DNA of 64,000 bases from Acidobacteriota bacterium (GTDB lineage: Bacteria; Acidobacteriota; Terriglobia; Bryobacterales; Bryobacteraceae). The stretch's first letter is position 1; each line of letters opens with the position of its first letter. Where the stretch lies: positions 124,001 through 188,000 of the forward strand of contig JAFKEE010000017.1 in assembly GCA_017307505.1 (NCBI GenBank), in the 5' to 3' direction. Positions 1-7,861 of this stretch are shown here, one piece after another. A program made the position numbers and the translations under genes. The notes under the pieces were generated by a model. The model searched no databases, was not told the DNA's origin, and was given only the letters and a program-made list of their open reading frames with translations.

Positions 1-2
1 GC

Positions 3-422
3 ATTCACGCCATCGTCGAAGCGCAGCAGCGCGTCGCCCTCAACTACTTTGAGGATGGCAGCGTCGATGCCGCCTGCCCGCCCCTCAAGGCCCTGCTCCA
101 CATCCTGGTCCATGGTCACTTCGAAGGCATGACCATCCAGGATCCCCGCCTGCGCGCCCTCTTCACCCGCGAATCGCTCCTCGCCAGCGACTGGTACCGC
201 CAGCGCCTCGCAGTGAAGCAGCAGCGCGACATCGCCCTCTGGCAGCGCCATGTGCGCGAACTCGAAGCCTTCCTGCCGCGCGCCGTCGCCCAGCAGTTCG
301 ACGTGGACGCCCGCCTGGCCGAGGCCCGTGTCCAACTGGCCCGCGTCAGTTCACCCGAGTACCTTGCAGAACTCGTGGGCACCATCGGAGCCGATCCGTT
401 CACCGGCCAGATCCCCAATTAG
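3..422 (+). CDS. C-terminal part of an unrecognised protein (5' truncated by window edge)
   Basis: The reading frame is open from the first bases of the window to a TAG stop, giving about 139 residues of a protein whose start lies upstream. The visible part is soluble and mostly helical: a segment with two cysteine-free amphipathic helices, a charged stretch with the motif LASDWYRQRL, then a tail ending in DPFTGQIPN. There is no signal peptide or membrane segment in what can be seen. Codon use (GC-rich third positions) is like that of the neighbours, so it is very probably real coding sequence. I do not recognise the family. An internal ATG at 129 is only a possible start; the frame continues upstream of it with equally good coding character. 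Confidence 0.6.
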   Translation: MHAIVEAQQRVALNYFEDGSVDAACPPLKALLHILVHGHFEGMTIQDPRLRALFTRESLLASDWYRQRLAVKQQRDIALWQRHVRELEAFLPRAVAQQFDVDARLAEARVQLARVSSPEYLAELVGTIGADPFTGQIPN

Positions 423-439
423 TCACCCGCCCAAAGCAA

Positions 440-474
440 AACCGCGCCGCACCCACAACGGGTCCGGCGCGGTT
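440..474 (-). terminator. Hairpin terminator after the serA operon
   Basis: A perfect 10-bp inverted repeat (AACCGCGCCG / CGGCGCGGTT) encloses a 15-nt loop. Read on the minus strand the stem is followed by TTTTGCTTT, a reasonable U-tract, so it best fits termination of the serA-side transcript about 170 bp after its stop. On the plus strand no T-run follows, so termination of the upstream gene is less certain. Confidence 0.6.
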
Positions 475-642
475 CTGCATGTATGGGCTGTAAATCTCGT
501 CGCTCCCCCGGACGTGCACGTGAACCATGGCCATCCAGGAAGCCGCGCTGCGAACCGCGCACGTCAGTAAGCGGGCATCCCGTCTGGGCGCGTCTCCCTC
601 ACAGCCCGCCGCCTGCTGCCGCCAGCCCCGGCGGCCCTGGCT

Positions 643-1881
643 CTAGTAAAGCACCCTCGTCCGGATCGTCCCCGGCACCTCATCCAGCAATTGCTTCAAC
701 TGCAGCGTCTCCGCCTTCTCATCCGACTCGACGTCAATCACGACATACCCCATGCGTGGATTCGTCTGCAGATACTGACCAGCGATATTGATCTCCTGCT
801 TCGAGAACACAGCATTGATCGCCGAAAGCACACCCGGCTGATTCCGGTGAATGTGCAGCAGGCGGTGCAGCCCCGGATGCTCCGGCAGTGCGACCTCGGG
901 GAAATTCACCGCGCTTAACGTCGAACCGTTGTTGCTGTACTTGATCAACTTTTCGGCCACTTCGATGCCGATGTTCTCCTGAGCCTCCGCCGTGCTCCCG
1001 CCCACATGCGGCGTCAGCAGGACATTGTCCAACCCGCGCAGAGGCGACCGGAACTCTTCTCCAGCGGTTTTGGGCTCTTCCGGAAAGACATCAATCGCCG
1101 CCCCGCCGACATGGCCGCTCTTCAGGGCCACGACCAGAGCATCGATATCCACCACAGTCCCGCGCGCATTGTTGATCAGCTTGGCGCCCGGCTTCATAGC
1201 CGCCAACTGTGCCGCACCGAACATCCCCATCGTCTGCGGAGTCTCCGGCACATGCAGCGTCACCACATCGGACGCCTGCAAAAGGCCTTCCATCGTGGGC
1301 ACCGGCCGGGCATTCCCCAAGGCCAGCTTCGTCTCGATGTCGTAATAGAGCACCCGCATGCCGAGCGCCTCAGCCAGCAGGCCCACCTGCGTACCGATGT
1401 GCCCGTAGCCGATAATGCCCAGCGTCTTCCCGCGGACCTCATTGGAGCCCGTGGCCGTCTTGATCCACTCCCCGCGATGCGCGGCCGCATTCCGCGAAGG
1501 AATCCCCCGCATCAGCAGCACAATCTCGGCCATCACCAGCTCCGCCACACTCCTCGTATTCGAGAAGGGAGCGTTGAACACCGGAATCCCGCGCTCCAGC
1601 GCGGCTTCCAGGTCCACTTGATTCGTGCCGATACAAAAACACCCGATGCCGGTGAGGCGCGGCGCCGCCTCAATCAGTTCTCGCGTCAATTGAGTCGCCG
1701 ATCGGATGCCGACAAAATAGGCGTCGCTCAAAGCGGCAGCCAGATCCTGCGGGGCCAGCGACTTGGGATGCGATTCGATCCACGAGTACCCATCGGCGCG
1801 GATGGCGGCCTCGGCGCTGGGGTGCAGACCCTCCAGCAACAGGATCTTGATTCTGCTCTTGTCCAGGGATGTTTTGCTCAT
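643..1881 (-). CDS. serA: D-3-phosphoglycerate dehydrogenase
   Basis: It catalyses the NAD-dependent oxidation of 3-phosphoglycerate to 3-phosphohydroxypyruvate, the first step of serine synthesis, in the cytosol. The 412-residue protein aligns from end to end with E. coli SerA (410 aa). The Rossmann motif GYGHIG is at about 159-164, the catalytic set Arg240, Glu269 and His292 sits at the same numbers as in E. coli, and Trp139 is kept. A C-terminal ACT domain (about 340-412) contains His345, Asn347 and Asn365, matching the serine-binding positions, so feedback inhibition by serine is likely; the neighbouring Arg of E. coli is Gln here. The frame is open further upstream, but the start at 1881 (MSKTSLDK) matches the family and lies 31 bp after the nucleosidase-like gene, so the two are probably co-transcribed. 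Confidence 0.96.
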   Translation of the reverse strand: MSKTSLDKSRIKILLLEGLHPSAEAAIRADGYSWIESHPKSLAPQDLAAALSDAYFVGIRSATQLTRELIEAAPRLTGIGCFCIGTNQVDLEAALERGIPVFNAPFSNTRSVAELVMAEIVLLMRGIPSRNAAAHRGEWIKTATGSNEVRGKTLGIIGYGHIGTQVGLLAEALGMRVLYYDIETKLALGNARPVPTMEGLLQASDVVTLHVPETPQTMGMFGAAQLAAMKPGAKLINNARGTVVDIDALVVALKSGHVGGAAIDVFPEEPKTAGEEFRSPLRGLDNVLLTPHVGGSTAEAQENIGIEVAEKLIKYSNNGSTLSAVNFPEVALPEHPGLHRLLHIHRNQPGVLSAINAVFSKQEINIAGQYLQTNPRMGYVVIDVESDEKAETLQLKQLLDEVPGTIRTRVLY

Positions 1882-1912
1882 GCGGGCGGTTACTTTTATG
1901 ATAGCCCGCGCG

Positions 1913-2665
1913 CTAACTGAGCCGCCCGAAACAGTGATCCAGCCACAGCGGGAGAGACCGCAGCAGGCCCTGCATAATTTCCTCCGACCGGCGCTCAAAA
2001 TACCCTGGTTGCCCGTAGGCCTCTCCGCCGCCCGCACCCACCAGATCGCTGACGGCCCGCAGAATCAGCACTTTCCTGCCATTCCGGACGGCCACGCGCG
2101 CAATCGCGCCGGACTCCCAATCCGCCGCCACCGCGCCATACCTGGCCCGCAACCTCGGGATATCGGCCACGGCCAGATCGCGATCGGCCGATACGAGAGT
2201 GGACCGCACCACCGGACTGGGGTGCTTCGCACCCAACCAACTCAGATCGATCCTTGTCGTGTAATCGGCAATCGCCTCCTCGGCGTCGCCCATCAGTTCG
2301 ACGATGTCGTAAACCACGGTCCGTTCGGCCAGCACGACCTGATCCCGTTCGACTGCACCCTGCATCCCGCCGCAGGTCCCGAGATTCAGTAGCAGCCGAG
2401 GCGACCAGCGATCGATCACATACTGCGTGGACGCTGCCGCATCAATCTTCCCCCATCCACCATGAAAGATCAGCGGAGTATGCGCCCCCACCCGAGCGGA
2501 AAAGTACTCACCATAGGGCGATTGCGCCACCGTGGCCTGAGGAAAGAAGCGCCGCACCGGACCCCACTCGGCGTTGGCTGAAATCAGCACAGCGAAATCC
2601 AGCCGCCTCCCGACAGCCGCTGCAGCAGCGGCCGGCAAGCCCGCGGTGAAATTGCGTCGCAGCAT
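1913..2665 (-). CDS. MTA/SAH nucleosidase-like protein (phosphorylase superfamily)
   Basis: This 250-residue protein belongs to the nucleoside phosphorylase/nucleosidase fold. Key positions fit 5'-methylthioadenosine/S-adenosylhomocysteine nucleosidase: Glu33, a glycine-rich LGTCGG near 95-100, Glu184 in ADWES and Asp207 in RAVSD. The 23-residue spacing of the last two equals that of Glu174 and Asp197 in the E. coli enzyme. It would cleave the N-glycosidic bond of MTA or SAH, or of a related nucleoside; the true substrate cannot be read from sequence. The N-terminus has an alanine-rich stretch (8-18) not typical for the family, so a later start is possible. It starts 22 bp after fkp and ends 31 bp before serA, which suggests one transcript with both. 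Confidence 0.75.
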   Translation of the reverse strand: MLRRNFTAGLPAAAAAAVGRRLDFAVLISANAEWGPVRRFFPQATVAQSPYGEYFSARVGAHTPLIFHGGWGKIDAAASTQYVIDRWSPRLLLNLGTCGGMQGAVERDQVVLAERTVVYDIVELMGDAEEAIADYTTRIDLSWLGAKHPSPVVRSTLVSADRDLAVADIPRLRARYGAVAADWESGAIARVAVRNGRKVLILRAVSDLVGAGGGEAYGQPGYFERRSEEIMQGLLRSLPLWLDHCFGRLS

Positions 2666-2687
2666 CTTCTGAGCCTAATCCGCAGGC

Positions 2688-5600
2688 CTACAGCCGCTCC
2701 ACATGAAAGCCCTCTTCCGCAATTGAATACTCATACAGCCGCCCGCTCCCCCCGGCCAGCAACCGCCGCACCTGCCCAGCCGCCTCCTCGTCCTTCGCCA
2801 GTAGCATCAGGAATCCGCCGCCACCCGCCCCAGCCAGCTTGGCCCCGGCCAGGTACGGCTGCAGCACCCCCAGCATCTGATTGATCGGAGCGTTCGTCGT
2901 GTGCGGATCCAACTGCTGGTTCAACAGCCAATGCCGCTGCATCAGCTCACCCAGATACCCCCACTCGCCCTCGCGCATGGCGTACGCCATCTCCGCCGCC
3001 AGCGTCTTGATGCTGTGCAGCACCTGGACCACCGCCACCTCGCGCGCCAGGTATCCGCCCACCACCTGCGTGAGTAGGCCCTTCGCGATCCGGCGGATTC
3101 CTGTGTAGTGCAGCACAAACCGCCGCTGGAACTGCTGCTGCCGCTCGGCGCTCCACCCGACCGGCTGAACGCGCAGCCTCTGTCGCAACCCCGGGCCCGT
3201 GCTAATCAGCTTCGCCCCCGGAAAGATTCCGCCCGCCTGGTCCTGCCAGCCGCCGCCGGTCGTCATGCGCTGCTCCAGCGTCATCACCTGGTCGCTCAAC
3301 TCCGCATCGGAGGGCGTACGGCCCGCCAGTTCGGCCAGCGCCCGCAACACAGTCGCGGCTAGAATGCTGCTCGTCCCCAACCCCGATCCCATCGGCAGAT
3401 CAACTTCTGTGCGGATCTCCAAACCGAGCCCGTTCCACCCCAGCATTCGTAGCGCGACGCGAGGAATCGAGAACGGATCGCCCGGAGCCGGAGGCTGCAA
3501 TACCTCATCAACACTCCGGTACTCGACTCGTGCCCCATCGGCGAAACACCGCACCACCGGCTCGTCCAGCACGCGAACACACGTGCGGATCGGATATCCG
3601 CCGTCCAGCGCCAGCGACATGTTGAGCACGGTCCCACCCCAGTCGAAGCAGAAGGGCGGCGTATCCGACCAGCCGCCCCCCAGATCGATGCGCGGCGGCG
3701 CGGCCACGCGCACTTCGCGATACGCCGGCGCAGCAGAGGACAGGAGCGGTTCGACGCCGGCCGGAGTCGCCGCTTCCACCGCGGCTCGCACACACCGGAA
3801 GGCCGCCGCATGGGCCTGCCCGGCCTCCTCCGCCAGTCCGGCCTGCCCCAAAAAGAGGCTGGCCTGAAAGTGCCGGCTGGCAGCCTCGGTCAATTGCCCG
3901 GCTTCCAGCGAAAGAGCGTCCGAGGAGAGCGCACGGCCCGTGGCAGCCAACGCGGGGATTCCAGGCGACAGCGCCAGCATCGGCCGGATGTCCGAGCCGT
4001 CGCGAGCCAGGGCCATCGCCGTACGACGCCAGCCCGTCTGCATGCGCGTCACCCGGGCCTCGGCCAGAGCCGCCGCATCCGCCCGCTGTTCACTGGCTGC
4101 CAGCGAAAGCTTCTCCATCGCGCCCCACTCCGCGGCCGAGAAGCCCGGAGGATGCAGCCCCATCAGCCACTGAGCGCAGGTCCATGCGGGCTCCAGTTCC
4201 GAGCAGCCGAACAGAGCCGCATTCCACAAACTCCGGGCGCCTGGCGCAACGCCCGCCCAAACCTGCTCCGGATCCAGTTCCAGGTCCGCCAGCACCTGCC
4301 CGATAGACCGTCCAAACCAAGTGGCTGCTACGTCGCTGATCGGCCGCTCGGGATGGTCCGCCACGCCATAGACCTGGAAGACCACGCCAGAAGCCGCACC
4401 CGGCCGCGTCACCGGAATCTGGTGAACAATCACCGCCTCGGGAATCTCGACCGCCGAGCCAAGCCCCGTCAACCCACGCAGCACCGCGCCCTGTGCTGCC
4501 CGAATCGGCACATCGAGGTTGCATTCGATCGCCATCGCGCCCGAATCCAGCCGGCAGCCGGCACTGAACACACTGTCGATGACGACACCTGCTGACTCAA
4601 CGCCCGAAGCCGCGATGGAACCCGTGCGCCGCTGGCCGCTGTAGACACCCGCCAACCCGGCGTCCCGCAACGCCACGCTCTGCAGCGCTCCATCGGAGCC
4701 GATGTGCTGCAGCCGCCCCGGCACCAGCGAGCAATGAAATGGCAGGCCCTGCAGCGCCAGTGCCAGATGCCGCAGCGCCGCCGGCGCGTTGGCCGCCGGA
4801 GCCCACTGGCCCGTCAACGCCGTCGTCGCATGCTGATAGAGATCAATGAACGGCCGCTCCCCGCCAATCGCCGTCAGGATGCCCTGATCCGCCAACCAAC
4901 GTCCGAAGCTATAGCGAACGCCCGCCAGTTCGCTCAACCGGGCGCAGGCCGCCGCGTCGAACGCCAGCAGGCCCGTATCGATGGCCGCGGTGCCGCCGGC
5001 TGTCAACGCGCCGGCCGCTTCCATTTCAGCCCGCGTCGGCTTGCTCAGGAAGGCGTAAACCCGCCCGGCTTCGTCAATCGAATAGACGCCGTGCTCCGCC
5101 GCACGCTCCGCCGGTTGAATGATCGCCGCCCCTCGAATGCCCGGCCGGTCCCACGACAGCGCACTGTCGTCGAGGTCGATGAGCACGTCGCCCGCGCACA
5201 CCACCAAGCCGCTGCGGATACGAGCCGCCCATGCCGTCGACGCCGCCAGAATCTCATCGAACGCAGTGCTCGGACCGCCCCATGGCGTATGCGCCGGCAG
5301 CGGCGCGAACAGGCGTCCGGACAGCGCATACTGCGGCAACCGGCGCGGGTCGCCGCCGCCCTGAATAATCAGCACGCGCCTCTGGGCCCACCAGGACTCC
5401 AGCGAACCCTCGCCCGGCTGCTCCTTCAGCAGAGTCGCCTCCGCCAGCAGGCGCAGTGCGTTCAGCGTCGCCCCACCGCTGCCCAACCGGCTGTCGTCGA
5501 GATCCGGCGCGGTGAGATACAGGACGCCGGCAGGCAGCCGCCCTTCCATCCTGCGCCGCAGAATCTCTTCCGAATACTTGTCAGCCTGCCGCGCCGAGCC

Positions 5601-5741
5601 GGCGGTCACCACCACCGCATCCCACCACGGATCCTGCGCTGTCGTGGAAGCGATACGCGCTACATACCGGGAACGGGCCGACTGCAAGGCGGCATCCACC
5701 TGGCTGGTCTCATCGGGGCGGGGCGAATCAGTATCTGGCAT
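2688..5741 (-). CDS. fkp: Bifunctional L-fucokinase / L-fucose-1-phosphate guanylyltransferase
   Basis: By homology it makes GDP-L-fucose from free L-fucose in two steps, ATP-dependent phosphorylation and then GTP-dependent guanylyl transfer (salvage pathway, cytosol). The 1017-residue protein is close in length and order to Bacteroides Fkp (949 aa). The N-terminal pyrophosphorylase half carries GSGGAT (87-92). The C-terminal GHMP kinase half carries RIDLGGGWSDTPP (near 684-696), the ATP loop MGSGLGTSS (near 784), GGGWQDQAGG (near 830) and the glycine-rich AGAGGGGF (near 970). The frame continues 45 codons upstream, but ATG 5741 gives the family-like N-terminus. It lies 85 bp downstream of a LacI-type gene and 22 bp upstream of the nucleosidase-like gene. 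GDP-fucose would feed surface glycans; the LacI neighbour suggests control by a sugar. Confidence 0.9.
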   Translation of the reverse strand: MPDTDSPRPDETSQVDAALQSARSRYVARIASTTAQDPWWDAVVVTAGSARQADKYSEEILRRRMEGRLPAGVLYLTAPDLDDSRLGSGGATLNALRLLAEATLLKEQPGEGSLESWWAQRRVLIIQGGGDPRRLPQYALSGRLFAPLPAHTPWGGPSTAFDEILAASTAWAARIRSGLVVCAGDVLIDLDDSALSWDRPGIRGAAIIQPAERAAEHGVYSIDEAGRVYAFLSKPTRAEMEAAGALTAGGTAAIDTGLLAFDAAACARLSELAGVRYSFGRWLADQGILTAIGGERPFIDLYQHATTALTGQWAPAANAPAALRHLALALQGLPFHCSLVPGRLQHIGSDGALQSVALRDAGLAGVYSGQRRTGSIAASGVESAGVVIDSVFSAGCRLDSGAMAIECNLDVPIRAAQGAVLRGLTGLGSAVEIPEAVIVHQIPVTRPGAASGVVFQVYGVADHPERPISDVAATWFGRSIGQVLADLELDPEQVWAGVAPGARSLWNAALFGCSELEPAWTCAQWLMGLHPPGFSAAEWGAMEKLSLAASEQRADAAALAEARVTRMQTGWRRTAMALARDGSDIRPMLALSPGIPALAATGRALSSDALSLEAGQLTEAASRHFQASLFLGQAGLAEEAGQAHAAAFRCVRAAVEAATPAGVEPLLSSAAPAYREVRVAAPPRIDLGGGWSDTPPFCFDWGGTVLNMSLALDGGYPIRTCVRVLDEPVVRCFADGARVEYRSVDEVLQPPAPGDPFSIPRVALRMLGWNGLGLEIRTEVDLPMGSGLGTSSILAATVLRALAELAGRTPSDAELSDQVMTLEQRMTTGGGWQDQAGGIFPGAKLISTGPGLRQRLRVQPVGWSAERQQQFQRRFVLHYTGIRRIAKGLLTQVVGGYLAREVAVVQVLHSIKTLAAEMAYAMREGEWGYLGELMQRHWLLNQQLDPHTTNAPINQMLGVLQPYLAGAKLAGAGGGGFLMLLAKDEEAAGQVRRLLAGGSGRLYEYSIAEEGFHVERL

Positions 5742-5826
5742 GGAGGGATAGTGAGAATTCGCCAGCCGTTCGGATTGCTGCGAATGTCCGCATATCAAGC
5801 CCGCAATTATAACGAAACATCCTGTA

Positions 5827-6855
5827 TTACGTTCGCATAACAGCCTGCGCCAACCGCCGGCTGGACTCGCGCACAATCAGCCGTGGGGGAATCAGGATGT
5901 GGCTGGGTTTCGCAGGAGTTTTCGCTTCAATGCACTGCACCAGCAGGCCCGCGGCCTCTTCGCCCAGCAACCCGCTGCTTTGGTCGATGGTGGAGAGCGG
6001 CACTCTCAACTGATCGGAATAGTGCACATTGCCGGCCCCGATAATCGCCACATCGGCCGGTACGCGCAACCCGGATTCGAGCACCGCCTGGATCGCTCCG
6101 GCCGCCACCGGATCGTTGTAGCAGAACACGGCATCCGGCCGGCTCGGCAGCGACAACAGGTGCTGCATCGCTGTAAAGCCCGACATGTCGCCACCGCCTG
6201 CCTGCACAACATACTCGGCATGGAAATCGACGCCCGCCTTGCTCAAGGCCCGCTTGTAGCCGCGCAACCGGCCCGTACTGTTGGCCGTGGCCGGACCGCG
6301 CAAATGCGCCACCCGCCGGCACCCCTGGGCCAGCAGATGCGCCGTCGCCATCTCGCCCAACTCCTCATCCCGGACGCCGACATAGTTGGCGTCGAGCCCT
6401 GCGGGCATGCGGTCTACTAATACATACGGCGTCGCCCCCGCTTGGAAAGCGGCGTGCGCATTCAGCTTCCAGTTCGGCAAGGCGGTCGCGATGATCAGCC
6501 CGTCGATGTGCCGCGCCACGAGCAGATCCACCTGCCTCCGTTCGGCCGCCGGGTTTTCGTCTGTGTTCGAAATGACGACCTGATACCCCAGCGGATCCAG
6601 CCGCCGGGCGATGCCCTTGGCCACCTCGGCGAAGAACGAATGCATCAGGTCCGGGATGACCACCCCAACCATGTAGGTCCGCCGCGTCGCAAGGCTGCGG
6701 GCAATCCAGTTCGGCTCGTAGTTGAGTTCCCGCGCCCGCTTCAGCACGCGTTCCCGCGTCTCTTCGCTGATGTCGCTGTGATTGCGCAACGCCTTGGAGA
6801 CTGTCATCAGCGAGACCCCCAGGTCCACTGCGATGTCTTTCATGCGCGTCGCCAT
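5827..6855 (-). CDS. LacI-family transcriptional regulator
   Basis: The 342-residue protein has the full LacI/GalR layout. An N-terminal helix-turn-helix spans about residues 5-25 (MKDIAVDLGVSLMTVSKAL), followed by the hinge helix ending in ARSLATRRT, and then a periplasmic-binding-protein-like sugar domain with VGVVIPDL at its first strand. It would repress a sugar gene set and be released by a sugar or sugar phosphate. It is transcribed in the same direction as fkp, 85 bp upstream, so fkp is a likely target, and it is divergent from proC. A TGAGC-N5-GCTCA inverted repeat in the shared upstream region may be its own operator. The effector is not predictable from the sequence. Confidence 0.9.
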   Translation of the reverse strand: MATRMKDIAVDLGVSLMTVSKALRNHSDISEETRERVLKRARELNYEPNWIARSLATRRTYMVGVVIPDLMHSFFAEVAKGIARRLDPLGYQVVISNTDENPAAERRQVDLLVARHIDGLIIATALPNWKLNAHAAFQAGATPYVLVDRMPAGLDANYVGVRDEELGEMATAHLLAQGCRRVAHLRGPATANSTGRLRGYKRALSKAGVDFHAEYVVQAGGGDMSGFTAMQHLLSLPSRPDAVFCYNDPVAAGAIQAVLESGLRVPADVAIIGAGNVHYSDQLRVPLSTIDQSSGLLGEEAAGLLVQCIEAKTPAKPSHILIPPRLIVRESSRRLAQAVMRT

Positions 6856-6880
6856 GTAGTAACTATAGCGATAAAGTGAC

Positions 6881-6895
6881 TGAGCCGGCCGCTCA
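6881..6895. promoter_or_regulatory. Possible operator between the LacI-type gene and proC
   Basis: The inverted repeat TGAGC-CGGCC-GCTCA lies 26 bp from the regulator start and 25 bp from the proC start, inside a 64-bp divergent spacer. LacI-family proteins bind short palindromes and often repress themselves, so this is a natural candidate site. Five-base arms are short and could occur by chance. Confidence 0.3.
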
Positions 6896-6919
6896 AGTCT
6901 GAGTTAGAGTTGAGGCAGG

Positions 6920-7789
6920 ATGAGTACAGATTACAAGAAGGGCATCGTGGCCAAAGGCCGCACGCTGGGCGTGATCGGAGCCGGCGTCATGGGCCGTACA
7001 CTGATTCAGGGCCTGGTCGAGAGCGGCGTCATCGAGCGCGATCGCATCTGGGCTTCCGCCAAAACGCAGGCCAGTTGCGCCAAAGTCTCGGCCGAATTGG
7101 GTATTCCAGTGGAGACCGACTACTCGGCCCGAGTCCCTGGAGCGGACCTGCTGCTGCTCTGCGTCAAACCCGCACAGTCGGGCAAAGTGCTCGACAAGAT
7201 CCGCCAATCCGGTGTAAGGCCGGAAACACTTCTTGTGTCGATCATGGCGGGTGTGGGGACCCCTCAACTGGAGGCTATGCTGGGCACCTCGAACCCGTGG
7301 ATCCGGGCGATGCCCAACACGCCCTGCGTCGTGCGGGAGGGCATGACCGTAGTCTGCGGCGGCACACATGCCACCGAAACAGACATCGCCCGAGCCCAGC
7401 GAATCTTTGAAGCAGTGGGGCGCTGCGCCACGGTCGATGAGAATCACTTCAATGCCATCACGGCGCTGAGCGGCAGCGGCCCGGCCTATCTCTACCTGGT
7501 CATGGAAGCCCTTGCCGATGCGGGGGTTAGAGTCGGATTGCCACGACAACTGGCGCTCACTTTGGTGGCTCAAACGATGCTTGGCGCGGCACGGATGGTG
7601 CAGGTGACGGGCAGACATCCGGCGGCTTTGCGGGACGATGTGACGACTCCGGCGGGGTGTACGATTGCGGGATTGCTGATGTTGGAGGACGGGAAGATCC
7701 GGTCAGTTCTGGCCAGGGCAATTGAAGAAGCGGCGAAGACCGCCGCTCACCTGGCTCCTGCCCTGCCGAAGGACAAGAGCCACGGGTGA
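6920..7789 (+). CDS. proC: Pyrroline-5-carboxylate reductase
   Basis: It reduces 1-pyrroline-5-carboxylate to L-proline with NAD(P)H, the last step of proline synthesis, in the cytosol. The 289-residue protein has the N-terminal dinucleotide motif GVIGAGVMG (17-25), the PNTP motif in the middle (RAMPNTPCVV), and the C-terminal dimer and active-site region with ALSGSGPAY and DVTTPAGCTI, both hallmarks of ProC. A short purine-rich stretch (GAGGCAGG) directly precedes ATG 6920 and supports that start; the first 13 residues are an extra N-terminal tail. The gene stands alone, divergent from the LacI-type gene and convergent with the receptor gene after it. Confidence 0.95.
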   Translation: MSTDYKKGIVAKGRTLGVIGAGVMGRTLIQGLVESGVIERDRIWASAKTQASCAKVSAELGIPVETDYSARVPGADLLLLCVKPAQSGKVLDKIRQSGVRPETLLVSIMAGVGTPQLEAMLGTSNPWIRAMPNTPCVVREGMTVVCGGTHATETDIARAQRIFEAVGRCATVDENHFNAITALSGSGPAYLYLVMEALADAGVRVGLPRQLALTLVAQTMLGAARMVQVTGRHPAALRDDVTTPAGCTIAGLLMLEDGKIRSVLARAIEEAAKTAAHLAPALPKDKSHG

Positions 7790-7814
7790 GCGGTTATTTG
7801 ACCAAAGCAACTAA

Positions 7815-7837
7815 ATTACTTGACAGAGTCAAGTAAT
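7815..7837. promoter_or_regulatory. Perfect 10-3-10 palindrome, MarR-type operator-like
   Basis: ATTACTTGAC-AGA-GTCAAGTAAT is a perfect inverted repeat with 10-bp arms and a 3-bp centre. No T-run follows on either strand and a 3-nt loop is tight, so it looks more like a dimeric-regulator site than a terminator. MarR-family operators often have this size and an ACTTG..CAAGT core. It also contains TTGACA (7820-7825), a consensus -35 hexamer, but no good -10 follows. It lies between two convergent genes, where no promoter is expected. Confidence 0.45.
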
Positions 7838-7861
7838 GTTAGTGCACCAAACACCGTCAAA

